In this document: positions 1 to 10,973 of the stretch, one piece after another
Layout of the letters: every line of letters begins with the position of its first letter
Numbering within the stretch: the stretch's first letter is position 1
DNA from: Eriocheir sinensis
Lineage: Eukaryota; Arthropoda; Malacostraca; Decapoda; Varunidae
Direction: 5' to 3'
Length of the DNA: 64,000 nt
Assembly: GCF_024679095.1 (NCBI RefSeq)
Contig: NC_066515.1
Location: 22,934,217 to 22,998,216 of the forward strand
Position numbers and translations under genes: made by a program
Notes under the pieces: generated by a model
Seen by the model: the letters and a program-made list of their open reading frames with translations, nothing else
Told to the model about the DNA's origin: nothing
Database searches by the model: none

Positions 1-150
1 CAAAGTCACACCTCCACTCCCTCTCAACACCGCCACCTCAATGAAAATTCTCACACGCCGCCAGAATCGTATAATACCCTGCATATGAATCATGAGACGG
101 AAATTTACGAATGCCATATTAAACTTTAGTATCAGAAAGTGTTCGTGTAC

Positions 151-182
<32 letters not shown>
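151..182. repeat. (GT)n microsatellite, interrupted
   Basis: Sixteen GT steps with a single TT interruption near 165, following a short GTAC-rich lead. Confidence 0.95.
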
Positions 183-824
183 TGATTCGTACATGAGTGA
201 AGTGGGACATGCAAGAAAGGCTCAAGTTGTTAAGAAATTATTCATTGTCAGTATCACAGAGAAGAAAATCTGGGAAGCAAGAGAAAAAAAAAATGAATGC
301 GCATAAAATGAAATCAAGGAAGGAAAAGAGATCAAGGAAGGAAGAGTAGGAGGAGAAGGGCGACGAGGAAAAACATAAAAAAGGATAGCAGGAAAAAAAC
401 ATATGGCCAGCAGGCAACCGAAATCTGCATATCTCCGGCCATTAAAAGAAAATCACTACCATTAGAACGGCAGGTAATTCTTGGCACTACCTGTCGCTAC
501 CGGTGGTAAGACCAGGAGCCGGTACAGGTGTGGCCAATAGACCTTCCCGTCACACTCGTCACGCGCAATAATGAACACCTGTACCAGCGAATGTAATTTA
601 CCTGTAACTCCCTGTAACTTACCTGTGGGTGTGAGGGAGCCAGGTACAGTGAGGAGTAGGAGATAAGTGAAGTGAGGAAGGTTGGTAAGCGATGCGAGCA
701 AGATGATATGCAGTGTAAGAATGGATGTAACTTGTGTGAGAAGGGAAGGTTAGGGTGAGGAAGTGAGGAGAAAAGGTAGACTAAGAGGATTCAGAAGAGG
801 GAAAGAATCAAGAAATAGTAAGAA
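183..824. other. Non-coding low-copy DNA, purine-rich at the left
   Basis: Positions 237-415 are strongly A/G-rich. Positions 420-700 are balanced and contain several ACCTG words that resemble the repeat at 1200-1600 (taacttacctg followed by caggta). The open frame at 462-701 on the minus strand has no recognisable domain and I do not call it a gene. Confidence 0.6.
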
Positions 825-937
825 CATGTATCAGTTATCTTTAAAATACTGATAATTTATGATAGACTGAGAAAGGAAAACATGTATCAGCTATCTTTAA
901 AATGCTGATAATTTATGATAGACTGTGAGAAAGGAAG
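825..937. repeat. 56-bp direct tandem duplication
   Basis: A unit beginning catgtatcag recurs at 825 and 881. The copies differ by a few substitutions and a 2-bp insertion at the end of the second. AT-rich, no coding signal. Confidence 0.9.
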
Positions 938-1199
938 ATGAGGATGGGAGGCGATGGAAAAAGATTGACTAAGATGATTCAAAAGGAGGAAAGAGCATAG
1001 CCAGGAAGTTACAAAAGCTCGTTCTAGGAAACTGCTGACGAATGAAGGAAGAAAGAATGAAGGCAGATTAAAAATAGACGAGAGTCATACAAAGAAGAAA
1101 GCAAAAGAAAAACGGGAAGAAGCAAATGTGGGATTGGTAAGAGGAGGAACTTTGATAATACTTAGGAGTGTTTGTGGCAATATATAATCATAATAACTA

Positions 1200-1600
1200 C
1201 TTAAACTCACCTGTAATGTTTTTATATAACTTACCTGAGAGCTTGAGGAAGGGAAGCAGGCAGGAAAGGAATGCGAGATATGTTAAGTGAGGAAGATATA
1301 ACAAGTAATCTTTATGAGTTTTCAAGGTAGTATTTTTCTTCCCTAATGCACCTCCCTATTAACATGCTTATAACTTACCTGAGAGTGCAAGGAAGGCAGG
1401 TGAGAGCGAGGCGGCGAAAAAATGTGAGATACGTGAAGGTGGCGAATGCTTGCGAATGTTCAAGGTTACATGCAATAGACAATCGTAAAATGTAATATAA
1501 CTCACCTGTAAAGCGCTTATAACTTACCTGAGTGCGAGGAGGGCAGGTGAAGGTGGCAGGCAGGTGAGCTCGGACAGGTAAGGTGAGGAAGAAGGCTGCC
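1200..1600. repeat. Degenerate ~146-bp tandem repeat rich in ACCTG/CAGGTGAG
   Basis: The anchor taacttacctgag recurs at 1227, 1371 and 1520 (spacing 144 and 149). Each is followed by a purine stretch with ggcaggtgag or a variant, and the first and third are preceded by ctcacctgtaa. Three diverged units; a fourth related fragment lies near 575-690. Confidence 0.7.
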
Positions 1601-2030
1601 TGGTGAGTGCCCTTCTTCCCCTTGCTTACACCTGACTCAGCATTATCTCAGGTATTTAAATTGCCCTTGCGATGCTTATTCGTAGTGTTATGTTTTATTT
1701 TCCTCCCCGCTGCACGAAGGGCGTATGCCGGGCCTGTAATAACTGCTTTCCATTTTTTGCCGCATACCAGAACTGCAAATTTTAGGGAAACTTTGCATTT
1801 ATATCACTTTTGCGCGTCATCTTTTTCTGTTCGTGTCTTAGCATCAAAGTTGTATATGGGATGTGAATAAATACTCATCCTACTTTTTGCATTCTGTCCG
1901 AGATCTTAATGTTTCACTTGAGTTCCATAGCGCGTGTCTCTATAATTTTTCCTTTTTTTTTTCTTCGTTGCGTCTTCACATGGAAATTATTCCTGAGAAG
2001 TGTAATTAGACGGTGTTCAGGTGAGCGCGA
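1601..2030. other. AT-rich low-copy sequence
   Basis: No tandem repeat and no recognisable coding similarity. The 87-codon open frame at 1607-1870 has hydrophobic stretches but no domain I know. A T-run lies near 1950. Confidence 0.5.
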
Positions 2031-2420
2031 GGTCGATCGCTCACTTTAGGGTGTAATCAAATGTCTCCTGCCAGGCAGAATTGGCGGCTACGAACCCCCC
2101 GCCGCGGCCACGACCTCGGCTTCCTCGGCAGTGCTTCTCCGCCGCCGCGCTGGAACGCTTCCTCGCCAGGCAGTGGGTTAGGAATATATTACAAGGACCG
2201 AGTCATTAGGTCTAAGTACGCGTCGCCGCCCGGAGAATGCAAAGTCGTATCCTCAGTATGCTTCATAAAACTTCTTCCATTCCCCTTAAAAGAAACATTA
2301 CCATGCAAACAAACCGTACTGGACCCATAACCGTGTCTGCTTTTGTTTACTTTGACCCTGGCTGGTGGTGTCCCGCGTCCTGCAGTTCGAACCCACACAA
2401 GAAAGAACGCGAACAGTGTC
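2031..2420. other. GC-rich low-copy island
   Basis: Balanced to GC-rich sequence with many CpGs and no tandem structure, unlike the flanking purine-rich DNA. An open frame at 2061-2330 is not recognisable. It could be a regulatory element or part of an exon; the sequence alone does not decide. Confidence 0.45.
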
Positions 2421-3384
2421 ATTGAATACTAATCCCGTACTCCCTTGTTGCATTGGCGTGAGGGAATAAGGAAGCAGAGAGGGAGTAGAGGCGGAGAGCG
2501 CAGAGGGATGTGGCGCCTGCCGTCCTAGTCAGCGGCCAGGGGAAGGGAGGCGGGCGGCTACAACTTACTGCACACAGCCTATGCATACTAATGAAATAAA
2601 GTAATCGAGTTAGAAGCCGCAGAATATATTTGGAAGACAGTGACACGACGAACTTCTTCCCAGGATTCCCAGGTATCTTGGCCCACAGTGAAGGTGAGCG
2701 GCGAAGACGGAAGAGGAAGAAAAGAAGGGAATAAGATGGAAGTGGAGGAATGAAGGATAATGGAGGAAACTGAAAGAAAGAGGGAAGGATATTGTGATGC
2801 GTGAGAGGGAAGACGAACAACTACAAGAGAAGATAGATAAGAAAGATGAATAATGAGGAAAAAGGGGAAGATATGAAAATGGAAGAAACGAAAAGAAGTA
2901 ACTGAGAAAAAGTGAAAAGATATGTTGATGCCTGAGAGAAATGGACGAATAAGAAAGAAGAAAGAAGATAAGAGATGAATAATGAGGAAGAGAGGGAAAG
3001 TCAGATAATCGGAGGAAGGAGAAAGAAAAAACTAAAGGAAAGCTACAGCATGATGGATGAAAGGGAGGAAGAACACAACAGAGAGAAGAAAGAGTAGGAA
3101 GAAAAAAATGACAGGAAAGAAGGAGATAGATAAAAGCTAGAAGCTAGGATAAATAAGGAGAGGAAAAGAAATGGCTGAGCAAGAGAAGATACAGGGTGAT
3201 GGATGGGAGGGAAGGGAGAGAGGGAAGGAAAGAAGGGAATTGGGAAAAACTATGATAATTAATGAAAGAGAAAGAAAGACGAAAAAGGAGAGTTAGAACA
3301 TTATGAGGAAGGGGAATGGACATACGTGTAACTAGAGAAGTAACTAGAGAAATACAAAGAAAAGAGGTGAAAGCTATATCAAAC
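2421..3384. other. Low-copy then long purine-rich tract
   Basis: 2421-2690 is balanced. From about 2690 to 3320 the plus strand is dominated by gaaag/ggaag words with few pyrimidines. Minus-strand open frames here are low-complexity by-products of that bias. Confidence 0.7.
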
Positions 3385-3480
3385 CCGGTAGCAGCGACGG
3401 GCCAAATTTGTGACTTTACCGTGTACCAGCGACGGGCCAAATTTGTGGCTTTACCGTGTACCAGCGACGGGCCAAATTTT
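3385..3480. repeat. 35-bp tandem repeat, ~2.5 units
   Basis: The unit starting agcgacgggccaaattt occurs at 3393, 3428 and 3463, at exact 35-bp spacing and with near identity. The unit is GC-richer than its surroundings and looks like part of a dispersed element, but I cannot name a family. Confidence 0.9.
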
Positions 3481-3539
3481 TGCCATGATAAAGACCCCCA
3501 AAATGCGTTGATATATATTATGAAATGGTTTGCGTGAGT

Positions 3540-4303
3540 GATTATTTTTTTCTCATTAATTCGCTTAGAGGGGCCTTTAAGAAACATGATCCCCGCAGCT
3601 AAGAAGAACGGGACAATAAAAAAAGGAAAATGTAGAAGTAAAAGAAAACAAGGAGAGTAAAGAAAGGAAAATCAGGTGTATGAAAAAATGAGTAATGAAA
3701 AAATGTGAAAAAAGAAAAAAAAACAGGAAAAAAAGGAGAAACTAGTGATGACGCCTGTAAAAAAAAAAAAGTGAAAGTAGGGCGAAATAAAATGATAAAA
3801 AGCGCCTCACACAGAAAGGAAATTAAAACAGAAGTGTAAAAATGCGAAATGATTCAGAAAAGTGGAGAGAAAAAAACATTGCCAGGATATGACAAAAGTC
3901 CGTTCTGGGAATCAGCTGAGAGATAGAAAATGACAAAAAAAGGACAAAAAGTCAAAATGGAATAAAAAGGAAGAAAAAACTAAAGAAAAGACAACTAAAG
4001 GCGAATCGAAGAAAAGAATTATGAATGTAAAACAAAGAATAATAAAGAAAAGAAAATAGGGAAAAGAAGAGGAGGAAAGAAGAATACAGAATAAGATAAG
4101 AAATAGACGAAGGGCGCACCATTAACAAAGACGAAGATTGTATGACCGAGAAAATAAAAAAAAATAAAAAAACGGTGAATGAAGAACGTGACAAAGAAAA
4201 ACAAGCACATAACAAAAAGAAAAAAAAGAAATTAGATAAAAAAACTTGGTAATTAAAGAAGAAAACGCGAAGACAAAGAAGAGGCTTGAGGAGCGGAATA
4301 CTA
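3540..4303. other. A/G-rich tract
   Basis: Almost all A and G on the plus strand, with several A-runs of 8-12. No tandem unit could be fixed. The pyrimidine-rich minus strand gives low-complexity open frames that I reject as genes. Confidence 0.7.
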
Positions 4304-4350
4304 AGGAGGAGGAGGCAGAGGAGGAGGAGGAAGAAGAGGAGGAGGAGATG
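4304..4350. repeat. (GGA)n microsatellite, interrupted
   Basis: GGA/GAG triplets with occasional GCA and GAA variants; a second short GGA patch is at 4420-4433. Confidence 0.85.
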
Positions 4351-4464
4351 ACATACTGTAACGAAGGAGACATGGAGGAATACGACTGACTAAATAGGAG
4401 GTAAAAATCATGATAATTAAGGAGGAGGAGGAAGAGGAAAGAAACTGAAGTGAATAAGTAAGCA

Positions 4465-4467
<3 letters not shown>

Positions 4468-4503
<36 letters not shown>
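4468..4503. repeat. (GA)n microsatellite, 36 bp
   Basis: Uninterrupted GA dinucleotides beginning directly after gcaggt. Confidence 0.95.
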
Positions 4504-4505
<2 letters not shown>

Positions 4506-4683
4506 AAAAGAGGAATAAAAAGGAAAAAGATCTTTACAATGAACACGTATTTGCCGACATAACATGAGCAGCGTTAGCACAGTTAAGTAATAGGCCTCCG
4601 CTTTTTATCGCGTGTTTACCTTTGAAGATAAATAAAAATGTGGACCGTGTTTTCCCTCCTCTCCACTGTGAAAAGAATAAAAT

Positions 4684-4716
4684 GCTCTCCTCCTCTTCCT
4701 CCTCCTCCTCCTCCTT
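4684..4716. repeat. (CCT)n microsatellite
   Basis: CTC/TCC triplets with one TTC interruption. Confidence 0.85.
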
Positions 4717-4754
4717 CGTTGAGTGTCTTATCTAGTTCGGAGCATTGCATAGCC

Positions 4755-4945
4755 TCCACGTTGTCCTGGGAAAGGTATGTTATTGCTTTAGCTTATACTG
4801 GGAATTGTAAAAGGTGTTCTTAGTGTGTCCTGGGTATCGTGAATTGGGTGTCGTCATCTTAGTTCGTACTGGAAAACGTGGTCCATTGTGTATACTGGGA
4901 AGGGATTAGTGAGGGTGTAATTAGTCCTGGGGGTCGTTCAGAAGA
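4755..4945. repeat. Degenerate ~32-bp minisatellite, six units
   Basis: The motif cctggg or actggg recurs at 4765, 4797, 4829, 4868, 4894 and 4926 (mostly 32-bp spacing). Each copy is followed by related A/G and GTG words. Strongly diverged, so an old array. Confidence 0.65.
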
Positions 4946-4949
4946 GTCA

Positions 4950-5230
4950 CTGTAGGTCACTGTTAGAATTATATAGTGTGACAAGTGTATCCACGGTATG
5001 ACGATATTAGGAGCAGGAGGTTGAAAAGGAGAAGAGGAGGAACATGAAGTACAAGAACAAGATGAAAATGAGCAAGAACAAAAGCAAGAACTAGAAGAAC
5101 ATGAACGATAACAAAGAAAAGAATAAAGAAAACAAGAAAACTAGAAAAAAGGAAAAATGGAAAAATAAAGAACAAGAAAAAGAAGAGAAAGATTAAAATG
5201 AAAGATGAAAGGCGATGCAAGAAAAAAATA
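4950..5230. other. Purine-rich tract
   Basis: From about 4985 to 5230 the plus strand is nearly all A/G with repeated gaacaag and agaaa words; no exact unit fixed. Confidence 0.6.
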
Positions 5231-6720
5231 TCGTAAAAAAAAAATAGATTGTAACGATGATAATATTAATGATGACATGTAATGAAGGAAGTATAATACA
5301 GGATGATAACAAAGAAAAAATATAAAGTAAACGTTTCCTCGGTTGGTCTATATACGAAAGATGAAACTTCATTCTAATGGCTAGAGCGAGATGAGGTGGA
5401 ATATTTACCTTTGTTTTATTATTAAGGGCAGGTAGGCAGCGCGAGCAGGTGAGAGTATACCTGCTGGAGAGGATGGGGAAATGAAGAAAGGTATAGAAAA
5501 GAAAGAAGATAAAAGTGTTACGAGCACTCAGTAGGTTGTCTAGGGGAATTTTGTTAAGTGACCGAACACTCGAACATTTAAAAAGGTGATTGAAAGTGAA
5601 TTAGCTTTACCTTAATTTAATTTAATATAATTAACAAAACAGAAGTATATCATGAAATCCACCACCTGTGGCAAGTGAAAAGAAGTGATCTTGTCGTACG
5701 GATAATGCTTAATGCAATATTTAATGGTAATACTCTAAGACAAGACAATAGTAAACTAATAAATTAATTCTAACACAAAACCACATGTACACAAGAAGAT
5801 AGCACAAAACACGAAATACATAGCACAATAACAAACACACGAGATTCACCACCAGAAATGAGAGTCAGAGTATCACTGGTCACAAGAGTGTCGCACAGAA
5901 TGCTTACAGACGAAGGAAGATGGACACCACTGCTATAAATCCTTATTCCTCGGGAGGGAAGAGGCACCTCAGATACCTGGGAGACGACTGCTTGGGGTGG
6001 CGCGGCGAGGTATGCACGTCACCTCGCAATACCCCGAGGTTGCGTCAATTCTAGGTTCAGTGAAGCAAGCCGGCGAGATCTCGAATCAGTGCCGGGTGTT
6101 TTCCCGAGCTGAGAGGATAAGAAGTAACCAGCAGTGGGAGTGTTTGGGACAAGTAATAGCCCAGTAATACGTAGGGGAGAGTGCGAGGCTTGTGATAATA
6201 CTAAAGGAAACTCGATTAAAAAAAATGAAGTAGAAGATATAAGGAAGAAAAATTAAAACGATACAATAAAAAAAAGTGGGCGAAAAAATGTCAGGCGAGT
6301 TAAACTGAGGCTAAAAGAAGCAGAAGGATATGAAGACGAATAATAGATAATGATGAAAAGAACAGGAAAATAACTGAAGGATAAAATATAAGAAATGCAA
6401 AGGAGAAATCGAAAGAAGTTAAAGAAGAAATGGGACACAAGTTGAAAAATAAAAGAGCTGTAAAAAGAGGAAAAAGGAAAAGAAGAAGACACTGAGTGAT
6501 TTATTGAAAGGAACAGTGAAGTAAGATAAAATAAAAAGAACAAAATGAACAAGAAAAAAATAAGAAGAGGGAAAGGCGAGGTCAGGCCGTTATTGGTAGG
6601 AGGCCATATGCAGGAGAGTCCGGGTGTCGTGTCCTGTCTGTGGTTCAATTTGGGCAACACGGGCCCATAGCGAGGCACTGGCTGGGGGACTGACCGTTAG
6701 GGGTTCAGGACGAGGAGGAG
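5231..6720. other. Low-copy AT-rich DNA, a GC-richer island, then purine tract
   Basis: 5231-5930 is AT-rich and low-copy. 5930-6180 is balanced with CpGs and no repeat. 6190-6570 is A/G-rich. 6580-6720 is low-copy and holds ttcaatttgggcaacacgg at 6644, which nearly recurs at 22768. Confidence 0.55.
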
Positions 6721-6733
6721 GAAGTGGAGAAGG

Positions 6734-6736
<3 letters not shown>

Positions 6737-6790
<54 letters not shown>
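6737..6790. repeat. (GT)n microsatellite, 54 bp
   Basis: Perfect GT dinucleotides, directly followed by GGT/GAT-rich sequence. Confidence 0.97.
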
Positions 6791-6791
<1 letters not shown>

Positions 6792-7020
6792 GATGTTGTT
6801 GACGGTTTTGTTGTTCGTGGTGATGGTGGCGATTGTGGTAATGGTATTGATGTTTATGGTGATTATGCTGTGGGTGGTGGTGGTGGTGATGGTGGTGATT
6901 GTGGTAATGGTATTGATGTTTATGGTGATTATGCTGTGGTTAATGGTGATGGTGGTGGTGGTGGTGATGAGTGTGGTGTTGACAGGGATGGATGTGATGG
7001 TGAGTGGCCAAGATCGTGGT
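6791..7020. repeat. GGT/GAT-rich repeat with 66-bp tandem duplication
   Basis: The string gattgtggtaatggtattg starts at 6831 and again at 6897 and continues for over 40 bp, giving a 66-bp period. Surrounding sequence is imperfect (GGTGAT)n. The 66-bp period keeps frames open, but the product is pure low complexity. Confidence 0.85.
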
Positions 7021-7490
7021 GGGGGAGGTTGTTGTGATTGTTATTGTTGCAGTCATTACTTTTTACAACATTAATATAAATTCTTCTGTGGATATTTCTT
7101 GCGTAACAGAAAAGCAAGTATATTCAGAGCATTTTCAGCCCATTTCATAACCAGTGACGTAAGCAAACATCCACTCATTCCAAACACAACTAACGCAACA
7201 ACAACAAAAAATAACACTTAAAATTATCCCCCCCTTATAAGGACTTCAATCCCACACCACTATCAGTAAGGGGATCGGCCATGACGGAGGTTCAGGAGCT
7301 TATAGCAGGTTCGGTGTCTTGTAGCGCCCGATCCCTGCAGCGGCGTTATCTGCACTGGCATTATCGCGTTGTAGGGAGGCAAATAGAGTGTGAGGGCCGC
7401 GTATTAGAGGCCGAGGAGTGAGTAATGCAGGGAAGGCGGTGCTGGGGACGCCTCTTGCCCTGGGCCGCCGGATGAACGTATCGGGAGGCA
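7021..7490. other. Low-copy sequence
   Basis: Balanced sequence without tandem structure. 7270-7490 is GC-richer with several CpGs. No gene recognised. Confidence 0.5.
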
Positions 7491-7491
7491 T

Positions 7492-7533
7492 GGAGGAGCA
7501 GGAGGAGGAGGAGGAGGAGGAGGAGGAGGAAGA
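7492..7533. repeat. (GGA)n microsatellite
   Basis: About 13 GGA triplets, one CAG variant near the start. Confidence 0.95.
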
Positions 7534-7568
7534 TATGCAGTGCTTGTCTTGGTTTGTCTTGTCCTTAT

Positions 7569-7597
7569 TTTTTTTATTTATTTATTTATTTATTTTA
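7569..7597. repeat. (TTTA)n microsatellite
   Basis: About six TTTA units after a T-run; T-rich DNA continues to 7800. Confidence 0.85.
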
Positions 7598-7795
7598 GTG
7601 TTTGTTGATAATTGTGATAAATGGAAATGTGTTGTAAATTTCGTTTTTTTCTTTAATGTTGTTTTTGTTTAGGCTTTTTATTGTTTTTGTTTTTTATATT
7701 ACTTTGTTTTTTCTGGTTCTTTTTTTTTTATACTTTTTCTCTGTTTTATTATTATTTAGAGGCTGTTGGTTAATATGGATTTTAAATGTGTGTAT

Positions 7796-7801
<6 letters not shown>

Positions 7802-7845
<44 letters not shown>
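7802..7845. repeat. (TC)n microsatellite, 44 bp
   Basis: Perfect TC dinucleotides. Confidence 0.97.
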
Positions 7846-7850
<5 letters not shown>

Positions 7851-7974
7851 CCAATACCCCCACTGCTCGGTATAATTGCTACAGCTCATCCCGCTAATAA
7901 CACAACACTCCCCGGGGCCTCATTGTTCCTTCACACTGATTGTAACAACGAGGAGGTGGGCTTACGTAAAAAAC

Positions 7975-9590
7975 AGACCTCCCTCACTCTCTTTCTCTGC
8001 CTCTCTCTCTCACACTGTCTCTCACTCTTCCCTTCTTTATCTGTCTCACTCCTAACCACTCTCATCTTCCTTCTTTTCAGTCTCTTTAATTCTTCTTTTC
8101 TCCCTTTTTTTATTTTTTCAACACCTTCCTCATCTTATTTTTCTTTCTTTTCCTTCTCCCTCTCTCTCCCTCTCACTCGTTACCACTCTCATCTTCCTTC
8201 TTCTCAGCCTCCTTAATTCTTCTTTTCTTCATTTTTTTTAACACCTTTCTCATCTTTTTTTATTCTTCTTTCTTTTCCTTCTTCCTTCTCTCTCTCCTTC
8301 TCACCCCTAACCACTCTCGTCTTCCTTTTTCTCATATTTCTTGATTTGCCTTCTCTTCCCTTTTTCGTTATTTTCCTTACGTCTGTCTCACATCTCCCTC
8401 TGTTTCTTTCCTCCTCCTTTCTATCCCCTTCCCTCCTCCCTTTTCATCTTCCTTCTCCTTCTCATTCTTCTTTCTTATCTTCCTTCTTTTGTTTTCTTTT
8501 TCTCGCCGCTACCTTCCAAAACTCTCACCCTCTCTCTTATGTCCCTCCTACCACTTTTCTTCCTCCTCCTTCAACTCCTCTTTTTATCTCCCTCATTCCT
8601 ATTTACCCTATTTCCTCCCTCCTCCTCCTCCTTCTCTTCCTCTTCTTCTTTTCCTACCTTCATCCATTTTTCTGTCCTTCCTTACCACTTTTCTCTTACT
8701 CTGGTTCGTCTTTATCAGCCTTCCATGCATTCGTTTGTTCTTTCCATCTACCTTACCCTCCCTCTCTCTCTCTCTCTCTCTCCCTCCCTTCTCTTTCACA
8801 CCCTCCCCGCCTCTCCTTTTGTTCCTTTTCTCTCCTTCCTGTCTGCCTAATATCATGCTCTTTACATTTGTTTACCTCATTCTATATTGTTTTCGCACCT
8901 TGTATCTCTCCCTCCTCGCTTACACTGTTCACACTCCTCGCCTCTCCCTCCTTCTCCTCCTCCTTCTTCATCATCATCTTCTTTCTCTTATTACCTGCAT
9001 TCACCCCCTCTGTTCTCCCTTCATTCCTCTTTTTCCTCCTCTTTCTCCTCCTTCTCCTCCTCCATCTCCTTATCTCTCCTTCCGTCCTACCAAATATTTC
9101 TGCGTTTTTCCAGTGTCATTTATTCTCTTTTCCTATGTTTTATTCTTTCTTATATTTTTTCTTGAGTCACCTGTTTCCCACGTTCATCCCCTCCCCCTTT
9201 CTTCCTTCTCTGTCTGTTTCTTCCTCTTCCTGCCTCTCTGTGCCCCTTCTTTGCTTATTTTCTTCTTCTCTTCGTTTTCTTCTTTTCCTCCTTCATTGCC
9301 TGTATCTACCTCACCCCCTTTTCTTCCTCCCCTTCTTTTTCTTTTTCCTATCCCCACTTTCATCTTCCCTCTCTTCTTCCAGCCTCTTTTCTCTCCTCAC
9401 TCTCTCCAATCCGTCTTTCCCTCCCTCCACATCTTCCTCTCCCAGCATCCCTCCTTCCTTCCCTCTCTCTCCCACTTCCCCCTCTTCCACGGTCCTTCTC
9501 TCTGTTCCTCTCTCTCTCCACCTCTTCTCCCAGCATTCTTCCACCACTCCTCACCCCCCCTCCCACACGCACGGGCAGTCAGTGGGCCAC
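7975..9590. other. 1.6-kb polypyrimidine-rich tract
   Basis: The plus strand is overwhelmingly C and T from about 7975 to 9550, with only scattered purines. Plus-strand frames of several hundred codons are open here because stop codons need purines; their products are S/L/F/P strings without domains. Potential triplex (H-DNA) former by composition. Confidence 0.9.
8020..8340. repeat. ~127-bp tandem repeat within the pyrimidine tract
   Basis: The anchor accactctcatcttcctt (third copy: ctcgtctt) occurs at 8055, 8182 and 8310. Flanking words (ttaattcttcttttct, aacacctt.ctcatctt) are shared in the first two units. Confidence 0.85.
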
Positions 9591-9740
9591 ATCTAAATTA
9601 ATCCTTGCTGGGGGTCGCCGAGGAGGTGGTGCTGTGTGCGCTGGAAGATTAATCAAGGGAGCTCCGGCGACTCCTCAGAGGGACGGGATGGTAGTTTTTG
9701 TCCCTCTCCTCCTGGCCGGTGGGTTTGTGTGAGACCGGAG
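9590..9740. other. Low-copy island with two TTAATC words
   Basis: Balanced CpG-containing sequence. attaatccttg near 9597 and gattaatcaagg near 9647 are homeodomain-like core words. Regulatory function is only a possibility. Confidence 0.35.
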
Positions 9741-9765
9741 GGTGCGTGCGTGCGTGTGTGTGTGT
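9741..9765. repeat. (GT)n microsatellite followed by G-run
   Basis: GCGT then GT repeats, followed by a run of G and aagtgggggg. Confidence 0.85.
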
Positions 9766-9923
9766 GGGGGGGGAAGTGGGGGGTGATAGTGTTATTCTTC
9801 TCCGTGTTATTACGTTTTGTTTGGAGGTGAATACGTTGTAGTGCTTTTATTTAGGGTATGTGTTTTGTTATTTGTGTTATTTTTATCATTTTTTATTAAC
9901 ATCATTTCTGTGGTAGTGGCGGC

Positions 9924-9961
9924 AGTAGTAGTAACAGTAGTAGTAGTAGTAGTAGTAGTAA
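9924..9961. repeat. (AGT)n microsatellite
   Basis: About twelve AGT triplets with one AAC interruption. Confidence 0.95.
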
Positions 9962-10367
9962 TTGAAAGTGCATTAGGAGTATAAATCTAAGTAGGGGTTC
10001 TAACTATACGGAAGAGAGCCATCCATTCCCACTAAGGACCCACTTGTTACAAATTATACTTCTCATTACCGTGCACATGAAGACGGATGAAACATAAACA
10101 CCTGAGTGATAACACCTTATTAAGAACAAACTTCCGCCAATTAGTGAATCATTTATCGTAGGCCAGGTGAGTCTTTACCTGTCATCACCATCACCACGGC
10201 TCCTGATTACCTGCCGCACATCCGTCCACCATTAGTCTCCGCCCCATGCACAGGGAAGAGATTATATGTTTTTACTCCTAAAGTGCTTGGAAGGGGAGGG
10301 GATTAGTGGGACGCTCCCGCTGAGAAATGTTTGTCAGGAGAAATGATGGGGCTTGTTGAGAGGAAAA
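9962..10367. other. Low-copy sequence
   Basis: Balanced AT-rich sequence without tandem repeats, including caggtgag and CACC words near 10165-10205. No gene recognised. Confidence 0.5.
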
Positions 10368-10973
10368 ATGTTGCTTGTCATAGAAAGGGAAAGAGTGGGG
10401 CTTCTGGAGGGTACGACGTGAAAGGTTAGTTGATTGTACGTGGAAATTGCTGTGGGAATAAAGGCATGTGGAAGTTTTAAGTGTTAGATGGCTTGGTTAG
10501 GAAAAAGAATTGTTAGGAAGTTGTTGCTTGTCGTAGAAATGGAAAGACTGGGATTTCTGGAGGGTACGACGTGAAGGGTTAGTTGATTGTACGTGGAAAT
10601 TGCTGTGGGAATAAAGGCATGTGGAAGTTTCAAGTGTTAGATGGCTTGGTTAGGAAAAAGAATTGTTAGGAAGTTATTTGTCGTAGAAATTAAAAGATTT
10701 GAACTTCTGAAGGGTACGACGTGAAAAGTTAGTTGCCTCTGCGTGGAAATTACTTGTGGGAATAAAGGTATTTAGGACTTTCATGTCTTAGATGGCTTGG
10801 TTTAGAAAAAAAATGTTATGGAGTTTGTTGTTTTAGAAATGGATAGAGTTGGATTTTTTTCAGAATACGATGTGAAGGGTTGCCTCTGTGTGAATTATGC
10901 TTGTGGGAATAAAGGCAATTAGAACGTTTAAGTGTTAGATGGCTTGGTTAGGAAAAGGAATTGTTACGAAGAA
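10368..10973. repeat. ~152-bp minisatellite, four units
   Basis: Units start at 10368, 10521, 10674 and 10824 (153, 153, 150 and about 149 bp). The anchor gtacgacgtgaa is at 10411, 10564 and 10714, with atacgatgtgaa at 10865; gttagatggcttggtt closes each unit. Units 1 and 2 are nearly identical, 3 and 4 progressively diverged. Confidence 0.97.

Noticed and set aside
2380..2395. Possible tRNA B-box (gggttcgaactgc on the minus strand)
   Set aside because: No A-box at a suitable distance and no tRNA-like fold; kept only as a chance word.
8346..9596. Open frame of about 416 codons on the plus strand
   Set aside because: It lies in a nearly pure C/T strand where stop codons cannot form; the product is S/L/F/P low complexity, and a second frame is open in parallel.
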